Notes: generated by a model not told the origin, from the letters alone. A stretch of 26,631 bases of DNA from Enterococcus_I eurekensis (GCF_042654605.1 NZ_JBHSGT010000057.1:1-26631); one strand, 5' to 3'; numbered from the stretch's first letter, positions 15,967-23,276 are shown. Made by a program: numbers and translations.

Positions 15967-16016
15967 AATAAGAACACTAACAAAAAATGAATATCATTTT
16001 TGTTAGTGTTCTTATT
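15967..16016. terminator. Very long terminator-like hairpin
   Basis: Arms at 15967-15990 and 15994-16016 pair over 23 bp with one bulged A and a 3-nt loop (core AAGAACACTAACAAAAA). AT-rich runs flank both sides, so it may stop transcripts on either strand, most likely read-through from the dehydrogenase at 16405-17613. Confidence 0.7.
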
Positions 16017-16023
16017 TTAAGGT

Positions 16024-16118
16024 TTGGTTATTGCCTCTTGATGCCATTGGTCAATCTCAAGCACTAGTGTGCAATAGCAAATGTTCTCAAGGATCAAGGT
16101 CATCCTTGAGAACCCCTT
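16024..16118. other. Cluster of small hairpins, possible structured RNA
   Basis: A perfect 12-bp inverted repeat, GTTCTCAAGGAT (16083-16094) and ATCCTTGAGAAC (16102-16113), is flanked by GCAAA and TTTGC. Before it come GCAC-TAGT-GTGC and CTTGA...TCAAG pairs. No T-run follows. It could be part of a 3' UTR or a small RNA. Confidence 0.4.
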
Positions 16119-16162
16119 TGCTTATTCCCCGTCACTAAACGCTTCTTTTATAACCTTTTTTG

Positions 16163-16406
16163 GAAACGGTATATGATGAGCAACTGTTCGGAGATAACTC
16201 TTCCTCCGGAGAAAATGAAAGGGCCATTTTTCCGTAGGTTTCGCTATCTCTCACAGTTAATCGCTCATTCTATAACCTCTTTTTGAAACGGTATATGATG
16301 AGCAACTGTTCGGAGATAACTCTTCCTCCGGAGAAAATGAAAGGGCCATTTTTCCGTAGGTTTCGCTATCTCTCACAGTTAATCGCTCATTCTATAACCT
16401 CTTTTT
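16163..16406. repeat. Two perfect 122-bp tandem repeats forming long hairpins
   Basis: Copies at 16163-16284 and 16285-16406 differ only at the last base. A decayed partial copy precedes them (16138-16162). Within each unit, GAGC, AACTGT, GAGATA and CCT.CGG.AAAATG segments on the minus strand pair in order with CATTTT.CCG.AGG, TATCTC, ACAGTT and GCTC, giving a bulged hairpin of about 90 nt. The second copy runs into the stop codon of the dehydrogenase at 16405. Resembles a dispersed intergenic palindromic repeat family; I cannot name it. Confidence 0.85.
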
Positions 16407-17613
16407 ATATGAATGCTCCGATGCCTGTTAGGTAACGACCTACGATTAAAGCATTGATTTCGTGTGTTCCTTCATATGAGTAGATTGCTTCTGCATCTGC
16501 AAAGAAACGTGCAACGTCTGTATCTAAAGTAATACCGTTACCACCACAAACTTCGCGGCCTAATGCAACTGTTTCGCGCATTCTTAACGCATTGTGCATT
16601 TTAGCTAACGCTGAGTTTTCTTCGATGAAACGTCCTTGTTCTTGTAATTCAGCTAAACGAACTGAATAACCTAAAGTTGCAACTGAGTTAGCTTGCATAA
16701 TTGCTAATTTTTCTTGTACTAATTGGAAGCCACCAACTTTTTTACCAAATTGGTCGCGTTCTGTTACGTAACGTAATGCAGCCTCTAATGAACCAGCAGT
16801 CATACCAGTTGCTAAATGAGAAATATCTGCACGAGTTGCGCGTAAAATACGAGAAACATCTTTAAATCCATTGATGTTTACTAAACGAGTATCATCTGAA
16901 ACTTCAACGTTTTCTAATGTAATGTGACCGTTTTGAACTGGACGTAAAGCCACTTTGTAAGGAATTGCTTCAGCAGTTAACCCTTTTGTTCCGCCAGGTA
17001 CTACGAAACATTTGATTTTATTGTCTGCAACGTCACGTGCAAAGATTGGTAGGATATCAGCAGTTGTAGCGCCACCGATCCAACGTTTTTCACCGTTTAA
17101 GATCCATTTGTCGCCAACTTTTTCAGCAGTTGTAGCTAAACCACCAGCGATATCTGAACCGTGATCTGGTTCTGTTAAACCAAAACAACCTTGCCATTCA
17201 AATGAAGTGATTTTTGGTCCGTAATGTTTGATTTGCTCTTCACTACCACCTAATAAAATTGTGTTGTAACATAATCCACCGTGAACTGTGTAGAATGTTG
17301 CAATTGATGCATCCATTTTAGCTAATTCAAAGTATAAGAATACGTTGTATAACTCACTTGGCTTACGAGAACCTTCGCGACCTTCAAAAAGTAATGGGCT
17401 ATCCATCATACCAGTTTTTGCTACTTCAGCAAAAGCTTCAAATGGAAATTGTGCTTTTTCCCAGTATTCGTTAATAACTGGTTTTACGTGTTTTTCTAAA
17501 GCTTCACGAACAGCTTTTAACACAGTTAATTCACCATTTGTTAATCCTTCTGCATATCCAAATAAATCTGATGGGTAAAACTCTTTTAAATCTACGGGTC
17601 TTTCGTTTGTCAT
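16405..17613 (-). CDS. Acyl-CoA dehydrogenase, glutaryl-CoA dehydrogenase/ACX4-like
   Basis: 402 residues. Landmarks are CFGLTEPDHGSDIAG (143-157, flavin motif), GEKRWIGG (174-181), ERDQFGKKVGGFQLVQ (285-300) and YEGTHEINALIVGRYLTG (380-397), where E381 is the catalytic base. The YEGTHEIN ending and the length place it with glutaryl-CoA dehydrogenase. However, the arginine-containing segment that binds the glutaryl carboxylate (YRS in that enzyme) reads SIATFYTVHGG here, closer to plant ACX4 short-chain acyl-CoA oxidase. A plain short-chain acyl-CoA is therefore the likelier substrate. It has its own leader with AAGGAGAG and a cre-like site. It probably supplies the dehydrogenase step for the nearby operon. 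Electron partners are not in the window. Confidence 0.9.
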   Translation of the reverse strand: MTNERPVDLKEFYPSDLFGYAEGLTNGELTVLKAVREALEKHVKPVINEYWEKAQFPFEAFAEVAKTGMMDSPLLFEGREGSRKPSELYNVFLYFELAKMDASIATFYTVHGGLCYNTILLGGSEEQIKHYGPKITSFEWQGCFGLTEPDHGSDIAGGLATTAEKVGDKWILNGEKRWIGGATTADILPIFARDVADNKIKCFVVPGGTKGLTAEAIPYKVALRPVQNGHITLENVEVSDDTRLVNINGFKDVSRILRATRADISHLATGMTAGSLEAALRYVTERDQFGKKVGGFQLVQEKLAIMQANSVATLGYSVRLAELQEQGRFIEENSALAKMHNALRMRETVALGREVCGGNGITLDTDVARFFADAEAIYSYEGTHEINALIVGRYLTGIGAFI

Positions 17614-17633
17614 AATTTATCTCTCCTTATATT

Positions 17634-17647
17634 GTAAATCGCTTTCA
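17634..17647. promoter_or_regulatory. cre-like site upstream of the second dehydrogenase
   Basis: GTAAATCGCTTTCA matches 12 of 14 positions of TGWAANCGNTNWCA (the first two differ). It is a few bases upstream of the ribosome binding site, where bound CcpA would act as a block. It echoes the site before the thiolase gene. Confidence 0.4.
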
Positions 17648-17830
17648 CAACTAAATATTAAACGTATCTTGCGACTTTTGCTACTTACTAAAAATTATGA
17701 TAACTATTAGTAAAGCTTATAGATATCCCCAATAAAACGAGTGACTGACAAAAAATCCCTTATTATCAACATTTATAGTCATTTATGATTATTATCCGTC
17801 CACCTAGTCGTCAATTACCATTCTTTAAAA

Positions 17831-18676
17831 TTAATGATTTTTAATCGATATTTCATCCATTTTTATGCTTAAATTTTGATAATTTAAATACAAAGCTGTA
17901 AATCTCGAGTCACTTTTTTCATTCCACGGCTTCGGTTTTCCACAAAAATGTAAAATTGACGTGTGTTGCATCACCCACTGAATATTTTGTTTACCAAAAC
18001 TTTTGGCCAAATAAGTCGTATACAAACGTGTATCGTAATTCCAAACTTCTTCAGGAATTTCAAGTGCATATTTGCCATACAAATGATTCAAAATGTCTTG
18101 ATCTGGCAACATGAGTAGTTTATTAAATTTCCCAATGACCGCTTGAATATCTGCCCAGTCAACAAGTTCACGGGCTTTCACTAGATTTATAAGCATGACT
18201 CCTGAATTATAGTAACCATGGTCGGTATCGAGGCGAATTTGATTGAATTTTGTTGTTAAATCAAGCATGCGTTTATGTGTCGCTGCTGCAAAGAGATAAT
18301 CATTTAAATCAAGATTCCACAGTTCGTCTAGGGAATTAATGACTAAAATATCTGGATCTAAATACAAGACTTTAGTTATTTCTGGTGGTAATATTTGTCC
18401 AGCTAATAAGCGAAAATACATTTCTTTGGGGTAGCGTTCCACAGTAGGTGCTTCCTCCCAAATCGTGCCGTCGGCTTTAATGAAATGCATTTCCCAACCT
18501 AAATTCATAACAAAAGACGTCAATTCTTGTTGATTTCTTTCGGAAATTACTTCATGAATGAGCCATATCCGTATTTTCTGATTCGAATGTTGGTCATAAA
18601 TAGAGGTTAAGGCTACTTTTAATGGTTGTAAGTAACCTTCATCAAGTGTAAATAACAAATCCATGGGTTCAAACAT
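17831..18676 (-). CDS. Family 8 glycosyltransferase
   Basis: 281 residues. GT8 enzymes transfer a sugar, often glucose or galactose, from a UDP-sugar with retention. The metal-binding DxD is D107-x-D109 in VLYLDPDILVINSL. Other family marks are the N-terminal LLFTLDEGYLQPLKVALTSI, GYYNSGVMLINL (154-165), LPDQDILN (190-197) and the C-terminal HFCGKPKPW (243-251). No membrane segment is present, so it works in the cytosol, probably on cell-wall polymer or glycolipid. AAGGAGTTAGATAA precedes the ATG. The acceptor cannot be told; neighbours are not glycan genes. Confidence 0.92.
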   Translation of the reverse strand: MFEPMDLLFTLDEGYLQPLKVALTSIYDQHSNQKIRIWLIHEVISERNQQELTSFVMNLGWEMHFIKADGTIWEEAPTVERYPKEMYFRLLAGQILPPEITKVLYLDPDILVINSLDELWNLDLNDYLFAAATHKRMLDLTTKFNQIRLDTDHGYYNSGVMLINLVKARELVDWADIQAVIGKFNKLLMLPDQDILNHLYGKYALEIPEEVWNYDTRLYTTYLAKSFGKQNIQWVMQHTSILHFCGKPKPWNEKSDSRFTALYLNYQNLSIKMDEISIKNH

Positions 18677-18731
18677 TTATCTAACTCCTTAAATCTTTCA
18701 ATTTACTTCTTTATTCTATCATAAAACAAAA

Positions 18732-18765
18732 AGAAGTGATTGAATACACTCCTTCAATCACTTCT
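18732..18765 (-). terminator. Terminator of the zinc-ribbon membrane protein gene
   Basis: AGAAGTGATTGAA and TTCAATCACTTCT form a perfect 13-bp stem with an 8-nt loop, followed on the minus strand by TTTTTGTTTT. It ends 5 bp after the stop codon. Confidence 0.88.
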
Positions 18766-18770
18766 GATGC

Positions 18771-19193
18771 TTAGACTTTTTTTATAAAAACTTGCTGGCA
18801 TTTTGAACAAGTTACCTTTATTTCGCCTCGACCCTTGGGCGCTCGTAATTGTTGTTTACAAGAATAATTGTTGCAACGAAAATACTTGTATTCTTTACGT
18901 TGTTCAAACTTTGTTTTTTGTTGTTTAAACTTCTTTTGAAAGTTCAATTTTAGCCATATATATTTTTGGTTTTCATTCGAACGCACATAATTTTTTTTAG
19001 AAAACAAGCGATAATATGTAAATAAAAATAAGGCATAAGCAATTAAGCGTAATGGCCAGCCAAGTATTCCTACAAAGTTCGCGACGAATAAACTGATCAG
19101 ACTAATGATGATCAGTGTCTTGTTGAGTGAATCAAAAATCCCATAGCGCCCTCTCATCCATTTTTGGGCATTGATTTGCAGTTTACGAAACAT
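18771..19193 (-). CDS. Small membrane protein with C-terminal zinc ribbon
   Basis: 140 residues from the ATG at 19193, which has AAAGGAGAAAATC; an upstream in-frame start would add 23 residues and has no site. After a basic N-terminus come two membrane helices (about 22-41 and 45-62, LIIISLISLFVANFVGILGW and LIAYALFLFTYYRLF), then a lysine-rich linker and a zinc ribbon built from CNNYSC and TCSKC. It resembles small uncharacterised zinc-ribbon membrane proteins of Lactobacillales. Function unknown; the ribbon should face the cytosol by charge bias. Confidence 0.8.
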   Translation of the reverse strand: MFRKLQINAQKWMRGRYGIFDSLNKTLIIISLISLFVANFVGILGWPLRLIAYALFLFTYYRLFSKKNYVRSNENQKYIWLKLNFQKKFKQQKTKFEQRKEYKYFRCNNYSCKQQLRAPKGRGEIKVTCSKCQQVFIKKV

Positions 19194-19280
19194 GATTTTC
19201 TCCTTTGATAAACGAATTGCTTCTATCTTATCACAAGTCCTCCATGATGATGCTCGATTCACAAAAAAGTCCCATATTTT

Positions 19281-19329
19281 TCAAAAAAAAATAACGTGCA
19301 GGAACGAATTTAATTTTCGTTCCTGCACG
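19281..19329 (-). terminator. pnp terminator
   Basis: CGTGCAGGAACGAA (19295-19308) and TTCGTTCCTGCACG (19316-19329) form a perfect 14-bp stem with a 7-nt loop. The minus strand then reads TTATTTTTTTTGA. It lies 14 bp after the pnp stop. Confidence 0.92.
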
Positions 19330-19343
19330 CTGCAGTTAATTAA

Positions 19344-21458
19344 TTAGTCTTTTTTAGGCTCGTCTAACATTGCTTTTCTTGAAAGGTTTACACGGCCTTG
19401 ACGATCAATTTCCATTACTTTAACTAAGATTTCGTCGCCTTCTTTGACAACGTCTTCTACGTTATTCACACGTTCATGTGCTAATTGAGAAATATGAACT
19501 AAACCATCTTTTCCTTTGATTAAGTTAACGAATGCACCAAATTTTTCAACACGGACAACTTTACCTAAGTAAACTTCGCCGACTTTCACTTCTTTAACTA
19601 ATTCTTCAATGATTTGGATTGCTTTTTTGATCATATCTGCATCAGATGAAGCAATCGATACGTTACCGTCTTGATCGATATCAATCTTAACGCCTGTTTC
19701 ATCAATGATTCCATTAATTGTGTCGCCACCTTTACCGATAACCACTTTGATTTTTTCAGGGTCAATTTGAATCATTTCAATTTTCGGTGCGTATGGGCTT
19801 AACTCTTCACGAGGAGCAGCAATTGTTGAAACTAATTCATCTAAGATTTCCATACGTGCTTGTTTTGCTTGCGCTAAGGCTTCACGTAAGATTTGCTCTG
19901 TAATACCTTGGATTTTTATATCCATTTGTAAAGCAGTAATTCCATCTTTTGTTCCTGCTACTTTAAAGTCCATGTCGCCTAAATGATCTTCAAGGCCTTG
20001 GATATCCGTTAAAATAGTATAATTTTCACCATCAGATACAAGTCCCATTGCAATCCCTGCGACTGGAGCTTTAATCGGCACACCAGCATCCATTAAAGCT
20101 AAGATTCCACCACAAATACTTGCTTGAGAAGAAGAACCATTTGATTCTAAAACTTCCGATACAATACGAATTGTATAAGGGAAATCCTCTTCTGAAGGAA
20201 TCACTTGTGCCATTGCACGTTCACCTAAAGCACCGTGCCCTATTTCACGACGGCCTGGTGCACCTGAACGACCTGTTGAACCAACTGAGAATTGTGGGAA
20301 GTTATAATGGTGGATGAAACGTTTTGATTCTTCCACACCTAGACCATCAATAATTTGGTGTTCGCCTAAAGGTGCTAATGTACAAGTTGATAAAGCTTGT
20401 GTTTGACCGCGAGTGAATAAACCTGAACCATGTACACGAGGTAAAAGACCCACTTCAGAGGCTAGTGAACGAATTTCATCAATCTTACGGCCATCAGGAC
20501 GGATTTTATCGATGGTAATTAATTCGCGAACAACATCTTTTTCTAAGTCTTCTGCTAATTGTTTCACTGCTTTTGTTAATTGAGTTGCTTCTTCGCCTTC
20601 AAGAGCTGCAATTTTTTCTGCATACGCTTCTTTAACAATTTCTTTTACTTTTTCAATCTCTTCTTCACGTGCTAATTTTTCTTCTGTTAATACAGCTGTT
20701 TTCATTAGTTCATAATAAGCTGCGTAAACTTCTTCACGTAAAGTTTCATCGATTTGTAGTAAAGTAATTTCCATTTTTTCTTTACCGACAGCGGCTACGA
20801 TTTCTTCTTGGAAAGCAACAAGTTCTTTAATTGCTTCGTGACCGAATAATAATGCACCTAACATGTCTTCTTCTGATACTTCTTTCGCACCAGATTCAAC
20901 CATGTTGATTGCTTTTTTCGTACCAGCAACTGATAACTCAATGGTTGTTTTTTCTTGTTGCTCAATTGTTGGGTTTAAAACATATTCGCCATCCACTGAT
21001 CCAACTTCAACTCCAGCAATTGGTCCGTCAAATGGAATATCAGAGATTGCTAACGCTAATGATGAACCAAACATCGCTGCCATCGCTGGTGAACAATCTT
21101 GTTCCACACTCATTACGATGTTTGTTACTTGAACTTCGTTACGGAAGCCTTCTGCGAACATTGGACGAATTGGACGGTCAATCAAACGAGCAGTTAATGT
21201 TGCGTCTAAACTTGGACGACCTTCACGTTTAATAAATCCTCCTGGAATTTTACCTACAGCATACATTTTTTCTTCGTAGTTAATTGTTAACGGGAAGAAG
21301 TCTGTGTCTTTTGCTTGTTTTGAAGCAACAGCTGCTGTCAAAACAACTGTGTCTCCGTAGCGTACTAAAACAGCACCATTTGCTTGTTTTGCTAATTGTC
21401 CGACTTCAACAGATAACGGGCGTCCGCCCCATGTGGTTGAAAATACTTGCTTTGTCAT
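19344..21458 (-). CDS. pnp: Polyribonucleotide nucleotidyltransferase (PNPase)
   Basis: 704 residues from the ATG at 21458, with AAAAGGAGAAACT before it. PNPase degrades RNA 3' to 5' using phosphate and also adds tails. Two RNase PH domains flank a helical linker; SGRSGAPGRREIGHGALGER and VLESNGSSSQASICGG belong to the catalytic second copy. A KH domain (IDPEKIKVVIGKGGDTINGI) and an S1 domain (GEVYLGKVVRVEKFGAFVNL) end the protein. It follows rpsO as in most bacteria. Between the two genes lie a terminator (21613-21645) and a long leader hairpin (21473-21567) ending a few bases before the ribosome binding site, which suggests post-transcriptional control. Confidence 0.97.
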   Translation of the reverse strand: MTKQVFSTTWGGRPLSVEVGQLAKQANGAVLVRYGDTVVLTAAVASKQAKDTDFFPLTINYEEKMYAVGKIPGGFIKREGRPSLDATLTARLIDRPIRPMFAEGFRNEVQVTNIVMSVEQDCSPAMAAMFGSSLALAISDIPFDGPIAGVEVGSVDGEYVLNPTIEQQEKTTIELSVAGTKKAINMVESGAKEVSEEDMLGALLFGHEAIKELVAFQEEIVAAVGKEKMEITLLQIDETLREEVYAAYYELMKTAVLTEEKLAREEEIEKVKEIVKEAYAEKIAALEGEEATQLTKAVKQLAEDLEKDVVRELITIDKIRPDGRKIDEIRSLASEVGLLPRVHGSGLFTRGQTQALSTCTLAPLGEHQIIDGLGVEESKRFIHHYNFPQFSVGSTGRSGAPGRREIGHGALGERAMAQVIPSEEDFPYTIRIVSEVLESNGSSSQASICGGILALMDAGVPIKAPVAGIAMGLVSDGENYTILTDIQGLEDHLGDMDFKVAGTKDGITALQMDIKIQGITEQILREALAQAKQARMEILDELVSTIAAPREELSPYAPKIEMIQIDPEKIKVVIGKGGDTINGIIDETGVKIDIDQDGNVSIASSDADMIKKAIQIIEELVKEVKVGEVYLGKVVRVEKFGAFVNLIKGKDGLVHISQLAHERVNNVEDVVKEGDEILVKVMEIDRQGRVNLSRKAMLDEPKKD

Positions 21459-21472
21459 AGTTTCTCCTTTTC

Positions 21473-21567
21473 GCTGTAAGTTGTGACTGCTACTAAACAA
21501 AGGAAAAGAGTCAAAATTTTCACTATTTTCCTTTGGTTAGTAGTAAGCCAAAGCCAACTCTCACAGC
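21473..21567 (-). promoter_or_regulatory. Long leader hairpin of pnp
   Basis: CTACTAA-A-CAAAGGAAAA (21490-21507) pairs with TTTTCCTTTG-G-TTAGTAG (21526-21543), 17 bp with one mismatch. Outside it GCTGT and AGTTG (21473-21483) pair with CAACT and ACAGC (21555-21567). The whole leader can fold into one duplex just upstream of the ribosome binding site. In E. coli such a pnp leader duplex is cut by RNase III and used for autocontrol; the same role here is inferred. Confidence 0.65.
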
Positions 21568-21612
21568 TTTTTTATTTTTTGATAAATATAAAACGGTTGC
21601 CAAATACATAGT

Positions 21613-21645
21613 AAAAAAGTGAGATTCGTAGGAACCTCACTTTTC
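21613..21645 (-). terminator. rpsO terminator
   Basis: On the minus strand AAAAGTGAGGTTC and GAATCTCACTTTT pair with one mismatch around CTAC, then TTTTTTAC. It lies 12 bp after the rpsO stop, so pnp depends on read-through or on a weak promoter in 21568-21612. Confidence 0.85.
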
Positions 21646-21657
21646 GTTTTGTCTTGA

Positions 21658-21927
21658 CTAGCGACGTAATCCTAATGCTTGGATTAAATCACGGTAACGG
21701 ATAACGTCTTTATTACGTAAGTAAGCTAATAAGTTACGACGGTGTCCGATTTTTTTCATCAATCCACGGTATGAATGATGATCTTTTTTGTGTGTGCGGA
21801 TATGGTCATTTAAAGTATTGATATCTTCTGTTAAAACAGCGATTTGTACTTCTGGTGAACCAGTATCTCCTTCATGACGAGCAAATTGTGCCATGATTTC
21901 GTTTTTGCGTTCTTTTGAAATTGCCAT
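21658..21927 (-). CDS. rpsO: 30S ribosomal protein S15
   Basis: 89 residues, exactly the usual S15 length. It binds the central domain of 16S rRNA early in 30S assembly. Family marks are FARHEGDTGSPEVQIAVLTE, INTLNDHIRTHKKDHHSYRG and RRNLLAYLRNKDVIRYRDLI. The ATG has AGAGGTGGAAACACA before it. It has a promoter and a structured 90-nt leader where S15 probably represses its own translation. Confidence 0.98.
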   Translation of the reverse strand: MAISKERKNEIMAQFARHEGDTGSPEVQIAVLTEDINTLNDHIRTHKKDHHSYRGLMKKIGHRRNLLAYLRNKDVIRYRDLIQALGLRR

Positions 21928-22018
21928 TGTGTTTCCACCTCTTTCTTATAATTCACCCAGGACTGAGTAAAGCGTTGGTGACTCGCTAAACCAAGTAACA
22001 GGCGGTGCAATCTTGCAC
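21928..22018 (-). promoter_or_regulatory. Probable S15 autoregulatory leader
   Basis: The roughly 90-nt leader of rpsO holds GTGC/GCAC (22005-22018) and AGCG/CGCT (21971-21987) hairpins and a GAGTC/GACTGAG segment (about 21961-21985) that can pair in alternative ways before the ribosome binding site. S15 leaders of this kind are known in several Firmicutes; I cannot confirm the exact fold. Confidence 0.5.
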
Positions 22019-22024
22019 AGATAT

Positions 22025-22053
22025 ACTTTACTTTATTCTGTATTAAAATGCAA
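22025..22053 (-). promoter_or_regulatory. rpsO promoter
   Basis: On the minus strand TTGCAT (22048-22053), 17 bp, TAAAGT (22025-22030). Start near 22018. Confidence 0.7.
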
Positions 22054-22131
22054 GGTTCTTGTCCAACTTCCTGATAGTTTTTTGATATAAATAAATTTTT
22101 TCTAATAATCATTAGCTGTTAGTTTATTTTC

Positions 22132-22161
22132 TTTGCAAAAAAAAGAAAAATTCTCTAGAAT
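22132..22161 (+). promoter_or_regulatory. Promoter of the rhodanese-like gene
   Basis: TTTGCA (22132-22137), 18 bp, TAGAAT (22156-22161), giving a start about 25 nt before the ATG. Confidence 0.5.
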
Positions 22162-22192
22162 CATTTGCATCAGAGAAATGAGGTAAATATAG

Positions 22193-22483
22193 ATGAACAC
22201 AATTAGTGCACAAGATTTTCATTTGCTGCAAACTAACCAACCCATTGCTATTTTAGATATCCGTGATAAAGGAGCTTTCAACGAAGGTCATTATGAACAC
22301 GCGATTTCCATACCTGTCACGAGTCTGCCAAACCGTCTCAATGAATTATCAAAGAATCAAACCTACTATATTATTAGTCACGCCGGTCGACGCGGACAAA
22401 CGATGTCTCAATTTTTAGCTCAACAAGGTTATCAATCAATTGCCGTACTCGGTGGGATGAAAGCTTTGAAATCAGCATCTTAG
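22193..22483 (+). CDS. Rhodanese-like protein without the catalytic cysteine
   Basis: 96 residues, one rhodanese domain. The front half is typical (AILDIRDKGAFNEGHYEHAI, then IPVTSLPNRLNEL). The active loop, usually YCxxGxRS with a cysteine that carries sulfur, reads YIISHAGRRGQT: S62 stands where the cysteine should be, and the glycine and arginine remain. The C-terminal VLGGMKAL is the usual GG(M/W) ending. Sulfur transfer is therefore unlikely; it may bind an anion or a partner protein. GAGGT precedes the ATG and a terminator follows, so it is a single-gene unit. Confidence 0.88.
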   Translation: MNTISAQDFHLLQTNQPIAILDIRDKGAFNEGHYEHAISIPVTSLPNRLNELSKNQTYYIISHAGRRGQTMSQFLAQQGYQSIAVLGGMKALKSAS

Positions 22484-22490
22484 ATTCATT

Positions 22491-22525
22491 CAGCCTTGAA
22501 CATTCTATGATCAAGGCTGTTTTTT
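22491..22525 (+). terminator. Terminator of the rhodanese-like gene
   Basis: CAGCCTTGA (22491-22499) and TCAAGGCTG (22511-22519) form a 9-bp stem followed by TTTTTTG. Confidence 0.92.
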
Positions 22526-22586
22526 GCCTTTTATTTTTTTATTCTAGCAAATTAAGAAAGTAAGCGTTTTGACTTAGGCAAATGTA

Positions 22587-22628
22587 TTGAAATTCATTTC
22601 TATTTTTTATATAATTCGAATTAGAAAT
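22587..22628 (+). promoter_or_regulatory. azoR promoter with inverted repeats
   Basis: TTGAAA (22587-22592), 17 bp, TATAAT (22610-22615), a near-consensus promoter. ATTTCTA (22596-22602) and TAGAAAT (22622-22628) flank the -10, and the palindrome AATTCGAATT (22613-22622) overlaps it. Either could be a repressor site, as azoreductases are often induced by electrophile-sensing repressors. Confidence 0.75.
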
Positions 22629-22655
22629 AAATTAAACCAATAGAGGAGACGAGTC

Positions 22656-23276
22656 ATGTCAACATTATTAGCTGTTAAAGCACATCCATTAACTAGAGAA
22701 GATTCAAAATCAATGAAAGTTTTTTACACTTTTTTAGATAGTTATAAAAAAAGTAATCCTGAAGATGAAATTGTTTTTTTAGATTTATTCAACGAAGATT
22801 TTCCAGAGATTGACTTAGATATTTTAACTGGTTGGAACGACTTACGTTCAGGTAAAGAGTTTACGGCATTAACTGCTAGCCAACAAAAAAAAATCGCTCG
22901 CTTCAATGAATCTACTGAGCAATTTTTAGCAGCAGATAAAGTCGTTATTGGAAATGGTCTATGGAACTTAAACATCCCTACTCGCTTAAAAGCATGGATT
23001 GATACAATCAACGTTGCTGGTAAAACATTCCGTTATACAGAAACTGGTCCCGTTCCATTGACTGAAGGCAAAAAAGTATTACACATCCAAGCAAACGGTG
23101 GTGTTTACGAAGGGCAAGAATTCTCTTCTCAATATGTTAAAGGAATTCTAAACTTCATCGGTGTTGAAAATGTTCAACAAATTTTTGTTGAAGGTGCGGA
23201 TCACCAACCAGACAGAGCAGAAGAAATCGTTGCTACAGCTGTTAAAAAAGCAGAAGAATTAGCATTAACCTTCTAA
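22656..23276 (+). CDS. azoR: FMN-dependent NADH-azoreductase
   Basis: 206 residues, flavodoxin-like fold, cytosolic. It reduces azo dyes and quinones with NADH through FMN. The phosphate-binding N-terminus is VKAHPLTREDSKSM; the FMN-side loops are GNGLWNLNIPTRLKAWIDTI (about 99-118) with AGKTFRYTETGPVPL after it, and IQANGGVYEG. A basic and acidic C-terminal helix ends the protein. GAGGAGACGAGTC precedes the ATG. Its role is probably quinone or electrophile detoxification; the strong promoter and nearby inverted repeats suggest regulated expression. Confidence 0.93.
   Translation: MSTLLAVKAHPLTREDSKSMKVFYTFLDSYKKSNPEDEIVFLDLFNEDFPEIDLDILTGWNDLRSGKEFTALTASQQKKIARFNESTEQFLAADKVVIGNGLWNLNIPTRLKAWIDTINVAGKTFRYTETGPVPLTEGKKVLHIQANGGVYEGQEFSSQYVKGILNFIGVENVQQIFVEGADHQPDRAEEIVATAVKKAEELALTF

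Larger units (their letters stand above)
15895..16404. other. 510-bp structured intergenic region
   Basis: No protein gene is seen. From left to right it holds a possible lysR promoter (TTGTTA at 15942-15947, 18 bp, TACATT at 15918-15923, minus strand), a long terminator-like stem (15967-16016), a set of small hairpins (16024-16113) and the two 122-bp tandem repeats (16163-16406). Much of it can fold, which is unusual for plain spacer. Confidence 0.6.

Noticed and set aside
16163..16406. CRISPR-like array
   Set aside because: The unit is a contiguous 122-bp tandem duplication without short repeats separated by unique spacers, and no cas genes are near.
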